Notes: generated from the letters alone by a model not told the origin. Positions 26,236 through 36,223 are shown, counted from the first letter of the stretch. The stretch: 64,000 nt of DNA from an uncultured Bacillota bacterium (GCA_902493275.1 CABUOQ010000002.1:1-64000); one strand, 5' to 3'. Numbers and translations are program-made.

Positions 26236-26770
26236 CAATTTTAATTATATATTTATAAGGCACTATATCTGTGAGCCAGACGTTATTCTCAGATAGATAG
26301 AATTTAAATCCTTCCTTATACATTTTTTTAGTATCAATAACTAGCACAGCAACTTGTCCATGTCTAATACCCACCTTTACCGCTGTATCCATATCACTTG
26401 AAAGATGAACATATTTACGTGACTTTTTCAATATGCCATTTTTCATAATACTTTCAAGAAATTTTTCTGCAGTTCCATGATATAAAACACTCGGAGGTAT
26501 AATTTCTTCTAGTTCTAAGTCAACATCTATAGAATGACCTTGATTCGCTCTTATCTTAGTCTTATCATCATTAAATGAAAATCTATTCTTATTATCATTA
26601 TCAACAATTTGACAAAGAGTCACAAAATCAATACTTTTATTTGTTTTATTAATCCCATTAATTAATTCATCAACTCTAACCCAACCATGTGAATCCATTT
26701 CAATATCAATAACATCTGGGTTATGTCTTAGTATATATGATATAAATCTACTCAGTCTTTGTAATTGCAT
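26228..26770 (-). CDS. kptA: RNA 2'-phosphotransferase KptA/Tpt1
   Basis: 180 residues from the ATG at 26770 with a GAGAG upstream. Tpt1 motifs are all present: SYILRHNP near 12, GWVRVDELI, IRANQGHS, LYHGT and VHLSSDMDTA. The eukaryotic enzyme removes the splice-junction 2'-phosphate from tRNA using NAD+. Bacteria lack that splicing route, so the bacterial role is open; NAD+-dependent capping of 5'-phosphorylated nucleic acid ends and ADP-ribosylation have been shown for relatives. It lies between two aldolase genes with its own terminator and is probably independent of both. Confidence 0.93.
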   Translation of the reverse strand: MQLQRLSRFISYILRHNPDVIDIEMDSHGWVRVDELINGINKTNKSIDFVTLCQIVDNDNKNRFSFNDDKTKIRANQGHSIDVDLELEEIIPPSVLYHGTAEKFLESIMKNGILKKSRKYVHLSSDMDTAVKVGIRHGQVAVLVIDTKKMYKEGFKFYLSENNVWLTDIVPYKYIIKIER

Positions 26771-26829
26771 ATTTAAAACTCTCAATTAATATTATTATAT
26801 ACTAGTTAAAGAAAAAACATAGTTAGTGA

Positions 26830-27681
26830 TTATTTTTTTAGTAAAGATTTATAAAATATATTCATCGCTCTTAAAACGTCTAGTTTCATCTTTTCTGTCG
26901 CATAAGAAGCTATTTCATGATAGAAAGTTATATCTTTTTGGCATATTTCTCTAGCAGCGTATACACCTTCTCTTGCCATATATGAATAATAATTAATCTT
27001 TCTTACGCCACAGCTTATAGCTTTTAAATAATCCTCTTCGCTAACTCCAGAGCCCCCATGCATCACCAATGGAATATGGCATAATGATTTTATTTTTGTT
27101 ATCCTCTCAAAATCTAATTTCGGTGTCGTTTTATATATTCCATGGGCAGTACCAAAAGAGCACGCTAAGGCATCTATTTTAGTTTCGTCAACAAATTTTT
27201 TTGCCAAATCAGGATCTGTATACATCTCTTCCTTTGTCAATTTTTTAGCATCTCCAGCTTCTCTTCCACCTAAAATACCGATTTCAGCTTCGACTGAGAT
27301 ATTCTTATTATGGGCAATTGCGACTGCTTGTTTAGTAATTTTAGCATTTTCCTCGTAGGGTAATGCCGATGCATCAATCATAACTGATGTAAATCCAATA
27401 TCAACCGCTTTTTGTAAATAATTAAGGTCTTCACAATGATCTAAGTGCACACAAACTGGAACTTTTGCTAACTTTGCCATTTCAATCATCATATATCCAA
27501 CAATATCTAAAGGAGCATATTCTTCATGGCATTGCGCATGCATTATTATTACAGGCACATTGAGTTCTTCCGCTGAAGAGATGACTGCAATCATATTTTC
27601 AAGACAAGGGGTATTAAATGAGCCTATAGCACACTTATTTTCTTCCGCATATTTCAAAACATATTCTAAATTAACTAACAT
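26830..27681 (-). CDS. Divergent class II aldolase of the sugar cassette
   Basis: 283 residues, FBA/GatY/KbaY fold. Zinc ligands look intact: VHLDHCED (79-82), GTAHGIY (His180) and MHGGSG (His208). The conserved NV(D/N)T(D/E) loop near the C-terminus is replaced by KINYYSYM (228-235), so substrate contacts must differ from the fba paralogue in this window. Last gene of the isomerase-kinase-DUF4432-aldolase run, 11 bases from its neighbour. I infer cleavage of a ketose 1-phosphate, or 1,6-bisphosphate, into DHAP and an aldehyde; the sugar is unknown. Confidence 0.8.
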   Translation of the reverse strand: MLVNLEYVLKYAEENKCAIGSFNTPCLENMIAVISSAEELNVPVIIMHAQCHEEYAPLDIVGYMMIEMAKLAKVPVCVHLDHCEDLNYLQKAVDIGFTSVMIDASALPYEENAKITKQAVAIAHNKNISVEAEIGILGGREAGDAKKLTKEEMYTDPDLAKKFVDETKIDALACSFGTAHGIYKTTPKLDFERITKIKSLCHIPLVMHGGSGVSEEDYLKAISCGVRKINYYSYMAREGVYAAREICQKDITFYHEIASYATEKMKLDVLRAMNIFYKSLLKK

Positions 27682-27692
27682 CTTTCTTTCTC

Positions 27693-28670
27693 CTAATCTT
27701 TGTAAAAATCAACCCTAAAACTAAAGGTTTTCTTTTCATTTGGTTTTATAAAATCTAATAATCCTTTTTCTCTCATCACATTTCTTCCATCAGGAGTGCA
27801 ATTACCAGGTTCAAGACCTAAGACATAATCTCGAACTCTTAACATCTTCCATTGAGTTAAAAAATGTAAATTATGGCTATTAAAAGATATCTTTACTCCA
27901 CGACCTAATTTTGGTTGATAAACTGTTGCCAAAGCATCATCATCTATAAATGTATGATAGTAACATTTTTCATTTATACAAGGGATTGGCTTATGCATTA
28001 AATCCCAATTATTAATGTCTTTTTGAGCAAAATCATCTCTTCCTACCACTTTATTAGAATTAATTTTTAAAATTGTATCTTCATCTAAATATGGATAGCC
28101 AATATTCATGTGATAAAGAATTTCTAATGGTGTAATTTCATCACCTTTATTAATTATTTCATCTTGTAAGATAAATGAATTTTCTTTTTTTGAAATAATT
28201 ATTTTACGTTTTAAGACTAATTTATAAGAAAATATTCTTTCATCATGAATCTCCGCTGATAAAATTAAAACATCTTCTTCATCTTCATATCGAGCATTTG
28301 TAACCGGAATATTACTGTATGTACCATGTAATGGCAAATCTACATTATTATCTTTATTAGGTGAGCCTACTTGTGTTAATCCACAAGTAGTTAAAAAACC
28401 CGCAGAAAAAGATTTTAAAAATCCGTCTCCTTTATCATCATAGTATTTGCTAGAAACATATCCAATAGGTGATAAATAGTTAACGTTTACACCATTAATA
28501 GTTAAAAATACAATATCAAATCCACGATCCAAATTTAAATATAAATCCAACCCTAATCCATTTTTAACATGCCATATTTTTACACCTGAAGCAAAAGCAG
28601 AGGTCAAAATATATTCCTCTTTACCATATATTTGAAATTCATTTCCGATATAATCATTATTAATCATCAT
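27693..28670 (-). CDS. DUF4432 aldose-1-epimerase-like protein
   Basis: 325 residues with the DUF4432 pattern of a galactose-mutarotase-like beta-sandwich: GLDLYLNLDRGFDI near 38, a GGLT-like TCGLTQVGSP near 95, PLHGTYSN near 113, ILYHMNIGYP near 188, and a closing GLEPGNC with a GR downstream. Members are presumed to interconvert sugar anomers or epimers; none of the exact substrates is settled to my knowledge. It overlaps the kinase gene by 11 bases, so they are translated together. Confidence 0.8.
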   Translation of the reverse strand: MMINNDYIGNEFQIYGKEEYILTSAFASGVKIWHVKNGLGLDLYLNLDRGFDIVFLTINGVNVNYLSPIGYVSSKYYDDKGDGFLKSFSAGFLTTCGLTQVGSPNKDNNVDLPLHGTYSNIPVTNARYEDEEDVLILSAEIHDERIFSYKLVLKRKIIISKKENSFILQDEIINKGDEITPLEILYHMNIGYPYLDEDTILKINSNKVVGRDDFAQKDINNWDLMHKPIPCINEKCYYHTFIDDDALATVYQPKLGRGVKISFNSHNLHFLTQWKMLRVRDYVLGLEPGNCTPDGRNVMREKGLLDFIKPNEKKTFSFRVDFYKD

Positions 28671-30135
28671 TAATCTCCTTCATTGCTGGATAAATTTTTT
28701 TATAATGCTCATATACTTTCATATAATCCGCATATTTTTCTTCAATTGGATAGAATACTTTTTTTATTTTAATCATCTTTTCCATTCCTTCTTTTATTGA
28801 AGAAAATATTTTTAAATATTTACCAACGAGAATGCCACTACCGATACTACCTGCATCATTACCTTCAAGTTGATAAATAGGTATATTTAATATATTTGCT
28901 TTAATTTGTAACCACGAATCATTATTCGCGCCACCACCAGAAACATAAAGCTTATCAATATGTATTCCCGCATTATTTAAAATATCCAATGATAATTTCA
29001 TTTCATAGGTTAAACTTTCTAAACATGCTTGATAAAAATCAAATCGATCATTTGCCAGTTCAACATTGATAAACGCTCCTTTAGCGGTTAAATCCATATA
29101 TGGGGTTGAAGAACCAGCGAAATATGGAAGTATCATGACTTTAGATGGAACAGATTTAATATGTTCATTTAGCAAAGAAAAATAATCATCTTTATTTTTA
29201 TAATCACTAAAAAATGTATCTACTATCCAATCAATTAAAGCTCCACTAGTATTGTTTAAAACGTAGCACACATTTTGCTTTTCATTAATATATGGGATAA
29301 TGCCATACCCCTTTTCATAAAGTATACTCTCATCTATTACTTTTGAAAAAGCAACTGTGATACATTCACATGTCCCACATCCATCAACTGCACTACCATC
29401 TTCAAAAACATTAGAGCCAATTGCATTGGCTATTTGATCATGAGAAATGGCCATTATTCCAATTGAATTTATTAAAGATAATTCTTTCATGATGGAATCT
29501 TTAATATTTCCTATATACGTCCCACTTGGACAAACATTAGAAAACAAATTTTTATCGATATCAGCTATAGATAAAATTTCTTTTGACCAAACATGCTTTT
29601 TTACATCAAAAGCCATTGTTCTACTAGCCAAAGAATAATCAATATATCTTTGACCGGTTAAACAATAAATAATGAAATCCTCAATTAAGAAAATTTTATT
29701 AACTTTTTTAAATTTCTCTTCATTTTCTTTTTTTAAAGCCATAATTTTAGGAAGAGAGTACATTCCTCTTCCAATTTGGCCTGTAATATTTCCCAATTTC
29801 TCTTTTGAAATACATTTTTCTAAATATTTAGCTTCTTTTTCACCACGAGGATCGGTATATAAAAGTGAAGGAAAAACTTGGTTATCATCTTTATCAAGCA
29901 TAACACAAGTCTCTCCAAAAGAAGTGATTCCAATCATCGATAGCGATGGATATTTATCACATGCTTTCTTAATTATTATTTTTATAGCATCAATAATATC
30001 AAATGGATTTATTTCATGTCCATTTTCATCGCGTTTACTTTTATATGATAGATAAAATTTTTCTTTTAAAACTTTATCATCAAAAACAGAAATCTTACTT
30101 CCAGTTGTTCCAACATCTAATCCAGCATATATCAT
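28660..30135 (-). CDS. FGGY-family carbohydrate kinase
   Basis: 491 residues with the actin-like ATPase fold of FGGY kinases: N-terminal AGLDVGTTGSKISVF phosphate-1 motif, TDPRGEKEA near 93, catalytic Asp in AISHDQIANAIG near 235, GCGTCEC, and the adenosine motif YVSGGGANNDSWLQI near 400. It should phosphorylate the ketose made by the isomerase encoded just upstream. It is not rhaB, which is at 53.7 kb, nor clearly xylB or fucK, so the sugar is left open. Only 2 bases separate it from the isomerase gene. Confidence 0.87.
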   Translation of the reverse strand: MIYAGLDVGTTGSKISVFDDKVLKEKFYLSYKSKRDENGHEINPFDIIDAIKIIIKKACDKYPSLSMIGITSFGETCVMLDKDDNQVFPSLLYTDPRGEKEAKYLEKCISKEKLGNITGQIGRGMYSLPKIMALKKENEEKFKKVNKIFLIEDFIIYCLTGQRYIDYSLASRTMAFDVKKHVWSKEILSIADIDKNLFSNVCPSGTYIGNIKDSIMKELSLINSIGIMAISHDQIANAIGSNVFEDGSAVDGCGTCECITVAFSKVIDESILYEKGYGIIPYINEKQNVCYVLNNTSGALIDWIVDTFFSDYKNKDDYFSLLNEHIKSVPSKVMILPYFAGSSTPYMDLTAKGAFINVELANDRFDFYQACLESLTYEMKLSLDILNNAGIHIDKLYVSGGGANNDSWLQIKANILNIPIYQLEGNDAGSIGSGILVGKYLKIFSSIKEGMEKMIKIKKVFYPIEEKYADYMKVYEHYKKIYPAMKEINDD

Positions 30136-30137
30136 AA

Positions 30138-31538
30138 TTAGTCAATATCTACAACTTCATAATGTAAGTATGTCTTAAAAGCTTCAACTAAGATGTCTTT
30201 CATATGGCCAATACCAACTGTTGTATGATGCTTAAATCCACCTCTTGCTAATCGAATCAATTTATTCTGTAAATCATCGATTTGAGCTACACCACCACAG
30301 CCGAAGAATGATTTTTCAATATCTTCTCCAGTGAATTTGCCTTCCGAAGCATAGACAATTAATTTTCCATCTTCGGTTTTGCAATTAGAAAAAGTCATAT
30401 CAAATGGTCTAATACGTCCTTCATTGCTACCCCAACCGGAATCAGGATCGCACTTTGAGAACATCTTATGATCCGTTACCAATCCTTTTTCTGTCATCAA
30501 TGATTGCGCTACAGGTCCGCAATGGAATAAAATTACTTTATTTTCATCTTCACCATAATTATTATTCCAATCTAAGCAAGCAGTAGGGTATTCGCTAGCT
30601 AATGCCATAGCTCTCATGGTAATTGCACTACATAAATCAATTTCACAAGAAGCGACAATGCCTCTATCATTTAACTCTGAGAGTAATACACATGGGCATA
30701 CACGATAATATGTTTCCATCTCATTCCAACATCTTAATGTAATTGCATCTAGATGATATTCATCAATATATTGATCAATTACAACTGACATTTTACTAAG
30801 AGTGATTATTCGATCTTTAGGTACGCATGTAAAATTAGTGTAATTTATTAATCTTTCTTTCTTAGCTATAACTTTTTCATCATCGTCTTTTAATTCATCA
30901 ACCTTATGAAAGAATTCCGATAAATCAAAAGATTCTACCGTGATTCCATATTTTTCTAATGCTATTTCATCATAACGAACAGTTTTAAAAGCTGTTGTTC
31001 TAGCACCTAATACTCCGATTGAGAATCTTTTCATTCCTTTTACAACACGACATATTGCTGCAAAATCATCTAGATTTTCTTTAAACTTAGGATCTAAAGG
31101 ATGAACCACATGAGGTTTTAAAACAGTAAATGGTACTTTGTATTGATTGAAAACATCAGTGATAGAAAACTTACCACAAAATGCATCTCGACGATGAGCG
31201 AAATCCATTTTTCCAATCTCATCAGGATAAGCTTGCATAAGAACTGGGACTCCACAATCACGAAGTGCTGTTATTGCTCCGTTTTCATCAATGAAGATTG
31301 GCATACATAAAATAACACCATCATATTCACCTTCGTGATCCTTCAAAAATTGATGATAGAGCAATCCTTCATCTCTTGTTTCAACTGCGCCATATCTAGT
31401 TGCTTTTTCATCCATTATAATATAATTGTAACCCGCGTCAGTGACAGCCTTAACCATCTCTTCACGAGCGGTAGAAATTAGTTCAGCAGGCATAAAGCCT
31501 CTATTGCCAAAAAATAAAGCAAAAGTATTTTTTTTCAT
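30138..31538 (-). CDS. L-fucose/L-arabinose isomerase-family sugar isomerase
   Basis: 466 residues, shorter than FucI (about 590) and of the COG2407-type group. Candidate metal-site residues follow FucI order: Glu273/Glu275 in RCWNEMETYY, Asp301 in SCEIDLCSA and His437/438 in KHHTTVG. It should convert an aldose into a ketose in the cytoplasm. It heads the four-gene catabolic run and sits 70 bases after the PocR-AraC regulator gene, with its own AAAGGA SD, so it may be the regulator's main target. Substrate is unknown. Confidence 0.82.
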   Translation of the reverse strand: MKKNTFALFFGNRGFMPAELISTAREEMVKAVTDAGYNYIIMDEKATRYGAVETRDEGLLYHQFLKDHEGEYDGVILCMPIFIDENGAITALRDCGVPVLMQAYPDEIGKMDFAHRRDAFCGKFSITDVFNQYKVPFTVLKPHVVHPLDPKFKENLDDFAAICRVVKGMKRFSIGVLGARTTAFKTVRYDEIALEKYGITVESFDLSEFFHKVDELKDDDEKVIAKKERLINYTNFTCVPKDRIITLSKMSVVIDQYIDEYHLDAITLRCWNEMETYYRVCPCVLLSELNDRGIVASCEIDLCSAITMRAMALASEYPTACLDWNNNYGEDENKVILFHCGPVAQSLMTEKGLVTDHKMFSKCDPDSGWGSNEGRIRPFDMTFSNCKTEDGKLIVYASEGKFTGEDIEKSFFGCGGVAQIDDLQNKLIRLARGGFKHHTTVGIGHMKDILVEAFKTYLHYEVVDID

Positions 31539-31607
31539 ATATAATATTTCCTTTCAAAATAATTTTAAGAAAATATCACTAATTTATATATTAGCTAAAA
31601 TACATTT

Positions 31608-32456
31608 TTACTGTAATTTTGTCCGTATGTTTTTTCTATATTTTCCCGCTGATACTCCAACATATTTTTTAAATACGCGTGTAAAATAATTATAGTCATT
31701 AAATCCTACTAAATAAGTTAATTCCACTAAAGAACAATCACTTTCTTTTAAAATCTCTTTAGCTTTTTCAATTCTTTTAAACTTTACGTATTCAGATACT
31801 CCCATACTTAAATATTTATCTGCTTTTGTATAAAGTAATGTTCTACTAATATGCAAAGCTTTAGCGATATCATTCACATTTAATTTAGGATTTAAAATAT
31901 TATTATCGATAAAGCAATCAATCTCATTTAAAAACTTTTCTTTTTGTATTGAAAGCATCTTCTCACTTATCGCATATTTAGCTAACGCTAATAAAATAGT
32001 CGACATGCTTTTTAAACGCGTTTCTTCAACATATTCTATCTCAGACAATGCTTTTTTTAATTCATCAACATTATTCGTCATATAATTTAATTCTTTAAAA
32101 CATTGATTTCTTTGTTCTTTATTTTTTATATCACTTATTTGACCAAACATAATAAAGCCTACGATGGAACCATCAATTTTTAGATTAATCATTGCTTCAA
32201 CCAACTTTGAATGGCAATGGTAAATATTTAATTCATCGCTTTTTAGACATTTTAAAAACGATTCTTCATTCGATTTCGAGCATCTTTTCCTACCATTTTC
32301 ATCTTTTTGTATTATTTCACAAAAACGACAATTATGTGGAGGATAAGAGATAATCTCTTTATAAGATGTATCAAAAATTACAATTCTAACTCCAGTTAGA
32401 ACATAGAAGCTTTTTAAAAGGTTTAGCAATTTTTCATAATTAAATTTAAGTTTCAT
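31608..32456 (-). CDS. AraC-family regulator with PocR sensor domain
   Basis: 282 residues from the ATG at 32456, with another ATG two codons upstream. The N-terminal PocR domain (1-150) has a cysteine set (Cys43, 46, 59, 81) typical of this sensor, and FIMFGQISD. Two AraC helix-turn-helix motifs follow at about 185-280 (NDIAKALHISRTLLY, then LVGFNDYNYFTRVFKKYVGV). PocR-type regulators sense small metabolites such as diols or hydrocarbon derivatives and activate catabolic operons. Its gene lies inside the polysaccharide locus, between the glycosidases and the isomerase cassette, and overlaps the end of the GH78 gene. Confidence 0.9.
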   Translation of the reverse strand: MKLKFNYEKLLNLLKSFYVLTGVRIVIFDTSYKEIISYPPHNCRFCEIIQKDENGRKRCSKSNEESFLKCLKSDELNIYHCHSKLVEAMINLKIDGSIVGFIMFGQISDIKNKEQRNQCFKELNYMTNNVDELKKALSEIEYVEETRLKSMSTILLALAKYAISEKMLSIQKEKFLNEIDCFIDNNILNPKLNVNDIAKALHISRTLLYTKADKYLSMGVSEYVKFKRIEKAKEILKESDCSLVELTYLVGFNDYNYFTRVFKKYVGVSAGKYRKNIRTKLQ

Positions 32457-34731
32457 CGACATATATACATCTATAATCTTTCGGGTAATAAATACCTAGT
32501 GAGTCGTCGCCATTATTAATTAATTTAACTTCTTCATAATCTCCAACTTTAATTATTAACTCGCCTTTTTCTTTTAGATGTTCTTTTTTCAAATAGATAA
32601 CTTTATTTTCTGAATCAATTCTTACCAAAGAGAATATTGCTTGGCAAAAAATAACTAAAATACAACTTGTCAATCCGTGATTTAAAGAAGCAAATACCGT
32701 ATCATGTTCCCATAAAGTTCCTGTTAATTCCGCCATTTTATAAAAATAAGAGATACTTTCGTCGGCAACTTCAACAAGATGATTATACTTCAAAAATATA
32801 AACAATCGCAAATAATCACCTATTAATACATTAGATTTATAAATTTCAGGGTATACTTTTTCATAATCTCGTGTTGGTCCGAAAAACTTTAATAAATTTT
32901 CAAATAAACTCGGATAATTTTTTTTATTAGCAATATCAAAATAAAATGCATAATATTGACAAGTCTCAGTAATATTATTTGTTAATTCAAACTCACCATT
33001 ATCATTACGGATCATATTATCAACAAAGAATGTGCCATTATAAGCATATTTTTGAATAGTTTTAATTAGTTTATGCCCTTTTTCTATCAGCGAATTATCG
33101 TTTAATAATTCTCCAGCACATATTAACATCTTACTATAAACCATATTGGAAGGAAAATTAATACCTTTAATGAATTCATCATCGTTAGCCTTAGACCATT
33201 CAATAAAAATCCATCCTTGAAGATTTTCTAATAAGCCAAGTTCATTTTCAAAATTTTTAAAATAGTCCAAAAGCATTTTAACTTTTGGTAAAGATTTGTC
33301 AATTAATATCTTATCTCCTGTTCTTTGATAATAATTTTTCAATTCTAAAACATACCACATCGACCAATTTGGAATAAAATTACCATCAGGGAATTCTCCT
33401 GGATAACACATTGGGATCATATTTTTAGGTAATGTCGACATATTTTCCGCTAGAGCATAATTTTCTAAAAAATTGCGCTCTACAATGTTTTTATTAGTCA
33501 AAAGATATTCACTCATCGACGTAAAATAGGAATCAAAAAGCCAACCTGCTCTTTCTCTCGATGGGCAATCGGTTAGAATATCGACGCTATTTTGTGCAAA
33601 TGTTGAAACAGCTGCATCACAGATAGCTTGGATTCTTTTATTTTCAAATTCATATTTAAAACCATCAATAATAGTCTCATATAATCTTAAAGAAACATTA
33701 TGGACTTTTATTTCTCCTTTAGCAATTACTAAACGTAAATATTTAATGGTATATGGTTCAAAGCAAAGGTGATAAAGTCTTCCTTTTTTTATTTCATAAG
33801 AAACGATATTTTGCGTGGTATTACGATAAAACTTTATGCTAAGTGGCACTTCTTTTCCGCATGAAGAATCAACTTCATCAAAAATAAAATATATTTCACT
33901 ATCTCTCAGACATTCAATTTCAAATTCAATAAATCCGGTTTTAGACTTATCTAATTCATAAGTAATAAACGTTCCTTTTTTTAATTTGTCTATCGAATTA
34001 TCAAGTGAATATTCAAGTTTTGAAATATAGTCATTTGGATTAACTTCCCATTCATCAATTGGAAAAATTTTTAGATAATCCAGCAACATATAGCGATCGC
34101 GATAAGGCTTTTTATTTCGATTAAACTTAAATGTTCCTTTCTCTATCTGCTTAAATAATATATTAGGAAAAGTTTGATAAACTACATTTTTATTAAGATA
34201 TTGTTTATGCCTAAAAATATCACATTTAACTTCCTCTAATGGATTAATTTTTCCCAATAAAAAATCTTTAAAGCTAAAATCAAAATGATACGATTCTGAA
34301 AAAGTTCTTTGAAAAGAAAAGCGCGATACCTTCACATAACGAGTTTTATTCAAATAACATTTAAAATCGTTATCATTAGATGTATACGCGATAACTTTGT
34401 TTCTTGTAAAAATTTCACAAACTAAAAAAGGCTCAGCACTTGAAAAGTACATTGAATTACAGCCACTAGCATAGTGTTCAATAATTATATAATGTTCACC
34501 TTTATCAAGTTCATAAGTATCAACTCTATAAAACCTTTTAGCGGCTCTTGATGGTCCATATCCCATCAATTTACCATTATCAAATAATCTATATAATTCA
34601 TTGGCCGTAATATTGATTTTAGCTTTTTCAGTCAAATTAATTCTTTGGGCAAAGAACAAAGAAATATTCATTTGTTCTAAATATTTAGTTGGATATATTG
34701 GTTTAGCTTTTTTAAAAAATTTATTTAACAT
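32446..34731 (-). CDS. GH78 alpha-L-rhamnosidase-like enzyme, cytoplasmic
   Basis: 761 residues from the ATG at 34731, which has AAGGTG five bases upstream. No signal peptide. N-terminal beta domains (1-360) precede an (alpha/alpha)6 barrel. The GH78 signature is complete: Asp388 and general acid Glu393 in TDCPSRERAGW, five residues apart as in characterised enzymes, and candidate base Glu675 in GTLWEHD before SLNHG. It should remove terminal alpha-L-rhamnose from imported oligosaccharides, feeding the rha operon 20 kb away. Its start overlaps the GH127-like gene by 11 bases. Confidence 0.88.
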   Translation of the reverse strand: MLNKFFKKAKPIYPTKYLEQMNISLFFAQRINLTEKAKINITANELYRLFDNGKLMGYGPSRAAKRFYRVDTYELDKGEHYIIIEHYASGCNSMYFSSAEPFLVCEIFTRNKVIAYTSNDNDFKCYLNKTRYVKVSRFSFQRTFSESYHFDFSFKDFLLGKINPLEEVKCDIFRHKQYLNKNVVYQTFPNILFKQIEKGTFKFNRNKKPYRDRYMLLDYLKIFPIDEWEVNPNDYISKLEYSLDNSIDKLKKGTFITYELDKSKTGFIEFEIECLRDSEIYFIFDEVDSSCGKEVPLSIKFYRNTTQNIVSYEIKKGRLYHLCFEPYTIKYLRLVIAKGEIKVHNVSLRLYETIIDGFKYEFENKRIQAICDAAVSTFAQNSVDILTDCPSRERAGWLFDSYFTSMSEYLLTNKNIVERNFLENYALAENMSTLPKNMIPMCYPGEFPDGNFIPNWSMWYVLELKNYYQRTGDKILIDKSLPKVKMLLDYFKNFENELGLLENLQGWIFIEWSKANDDEFIKGINFPSNMVYSKMLICAGELLNDNSLIEKGHKLIKTIQKYAYNGTFFVDNMIRNDNGEFELTNNITETCQYYAFYFDIANKKNYPSLFENLLKFFGPTRDYEKVYPEIYKSNVLIGDYLRLFIFLKYNHLVEVADESISYFYKMAELTGTLWEHDTVFASLNHGLTSCILVIFCQAIFSLVRIDSENKVIYLKKEHLKEKGELIIKVGDYEEVKLINNGDDSLGIYYPKDYRCIYVDET

Positions 34732-36223
34732 ATTGCACCTTAAATTGTAATTCATTTTCACTAAATTGTGAATTATCATAAATAAATGAATAAGGTTTAG
34801 CATCTATAATTATTTCATTATCCATTTTTTGTTTTTTTAAAGTTAGCATCATATCGCCAAAAAATAGCATATTTTTTTCTCTATTTATTTTTGAATTTAA
34901 TTTAATAGTTATTTCCCCTTCTTTATCTAAAGGAAGATAAATCCAACCATTTTCAGCAACATAGTCTCTAGCATAAAAATTAAGTGGCAATTTTATCTTT
35001 ATTTTTTTAGGGGAACATGGCTTAATGACCTTTAAATTTATAATATTATTATTTAAATAAAATTCATTATCTAAAATGAAATGAATATCTTCATCCTCAT
35101 ATTCTTGTTTCAAAGAAAATGGAACTACATAACAATCATCTTCTTTAAAACAACAAAAATCAGATATATATTTAAATCCATCGCCTAAGCGCATAGTGCA
35201 ACAAAAATATGCCTCATATAAATATGATTGCAATTCATACTTATCATCAATTGCACAAGTTGAACATCCTGCGCCACCATTATCTCTTTGAAAAGTTCTA
35301 ATCGAATTAGTATAAATTCGATTAAACAAATCGACATATGTCTCTTCTTTAGTGATTAAAAATAATTCTTTAGATAATATTAAACTATCGACAATGCAGC
35401 ATGGTTCAGTCCAAGTATTGCTACGCTTAAACCAATTTATATTGGAGTAATCATAAGTCATACCTCTTACAATGTATTCTTTAAAAATATTCTTAGCATA
35501 CTCTAAATACTTCTTTTCTTTAACGATTTTATAAAAATTTAATATTGCTCTTGCACATGATAACGTTGCATGTGTTTGACATTCTAAATTAACATAATCA
35601 ATTTTCAAAAATTCTTCAATTATAGCAATTATAAGTTCTTTCAATCTTTGATCTTTTAAAAGCTCATATGCAGCAGTGATACCATCGAGCATAATAAATG
35701 CACACCCAACATCTGTTGAAACCTTCCAACCATTGAAAACGTTACCATCTAAACTACCTCCAACTCCGCCAAAACGACGATTATTGTCTGGATATCTTAG
35801 ATAATATGGTGCAATTTGTAACAAATAATTCTCAACTATGGATTTAACTTGTTTTAGATATTTTTCTTCTTTGGAAATTTTATAATATTCGATTAATCCT
35901 CTAAGAAACCATGAATTACCTGATACTTGTTGCTCATCAACAAATAAATCATTAAATGGCTCTCCAAAATAACCAAATTCATTTAAATTATCCTCGATAT
36001 GATCAAATATATTTTTTAACTGCATTAAAATATCATCCTGCATTTGCTTATATCCATCAAACGCATGATATAAAGAAGTTAATGCTAAAATATCTCTTCC
36101 TTGAAAATCTCCCGGCCACGAACCGCCTTGATCAAAGAGTTTTTCAGATTGATAAATCGGATCGCTTAATCTATTGCGATTTAATTTCATTCTGCGATAT
36201 AGATCACCTAAGATTTTTTTCAT
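34721..36223 (-). CDS. GH127-like six-hairpin glycosidase, cytoplasmic
   Basis: 500 residues with an (alpha/alpha)6 barrel (1-360) followed by a small beta domain. It resembles the GH127/DUF1680 family of beta-L-arabinofuranosidases. In those a zinc-bound cysteine is the nucleophile: an ETCA-type motif is matched by TEPCC (Glu273, Cys275/276), and the double Cys by YFCCTMRLG (Cys341-Cys342) 66 residues on. Further Cys residues are at 320 and 323. It is shorter than typical GH127 (about 600), and the first Glu ligand is not certain. First cytoplasmic enzyme of the locus after a hairpin, coupled to the GH78 gene. GH105 or another six-hairpin family is the alternative. Confidence 0.65.
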   Translation of the reverse strand: MKKILGDLYRRMKLNRNRLSDPIYQSEKLFDQGGSWPGDFQGRDILALTSLYHAFDGYKQMQDDILMQLKNIFDHIEDNLNEFGYFGEPFNDLFVDEQQVSGNSWFLRGLIEYYKISKEEKYLKQVKSIVENYLLQIAPYYLRYPDNNRRFGGVGGSLDGNVFNGWKVSTDVGCAFIMLDGITAAYELLKDQRLKELIIAIIEEFLKIDYVNLECQTHATLSCARAILNFYKIVKEKKYLEYAKNIFKEYIVRGMTYDYSNINWFKRSNTWTEPCCIVDSLILSKELFLITKEETYVDLFNRIYTNSIRTFQRDNGGAGCSTCAIDDKYELQSYLYEAYFCCTMRLGDGFKYISDFCCFKEDDCYVVPFSLKQEYEDEDIHFILDNEFYLNNNIINLKVIKPCSPKKIKIKLPLNFYARDYVAENGWIYLPLDKEGEITIKLNSKINREKNMLFFGDMMLTLKKQKMDNEIIIDAKPYSFIYDNSQFSENELQFKVQYVK

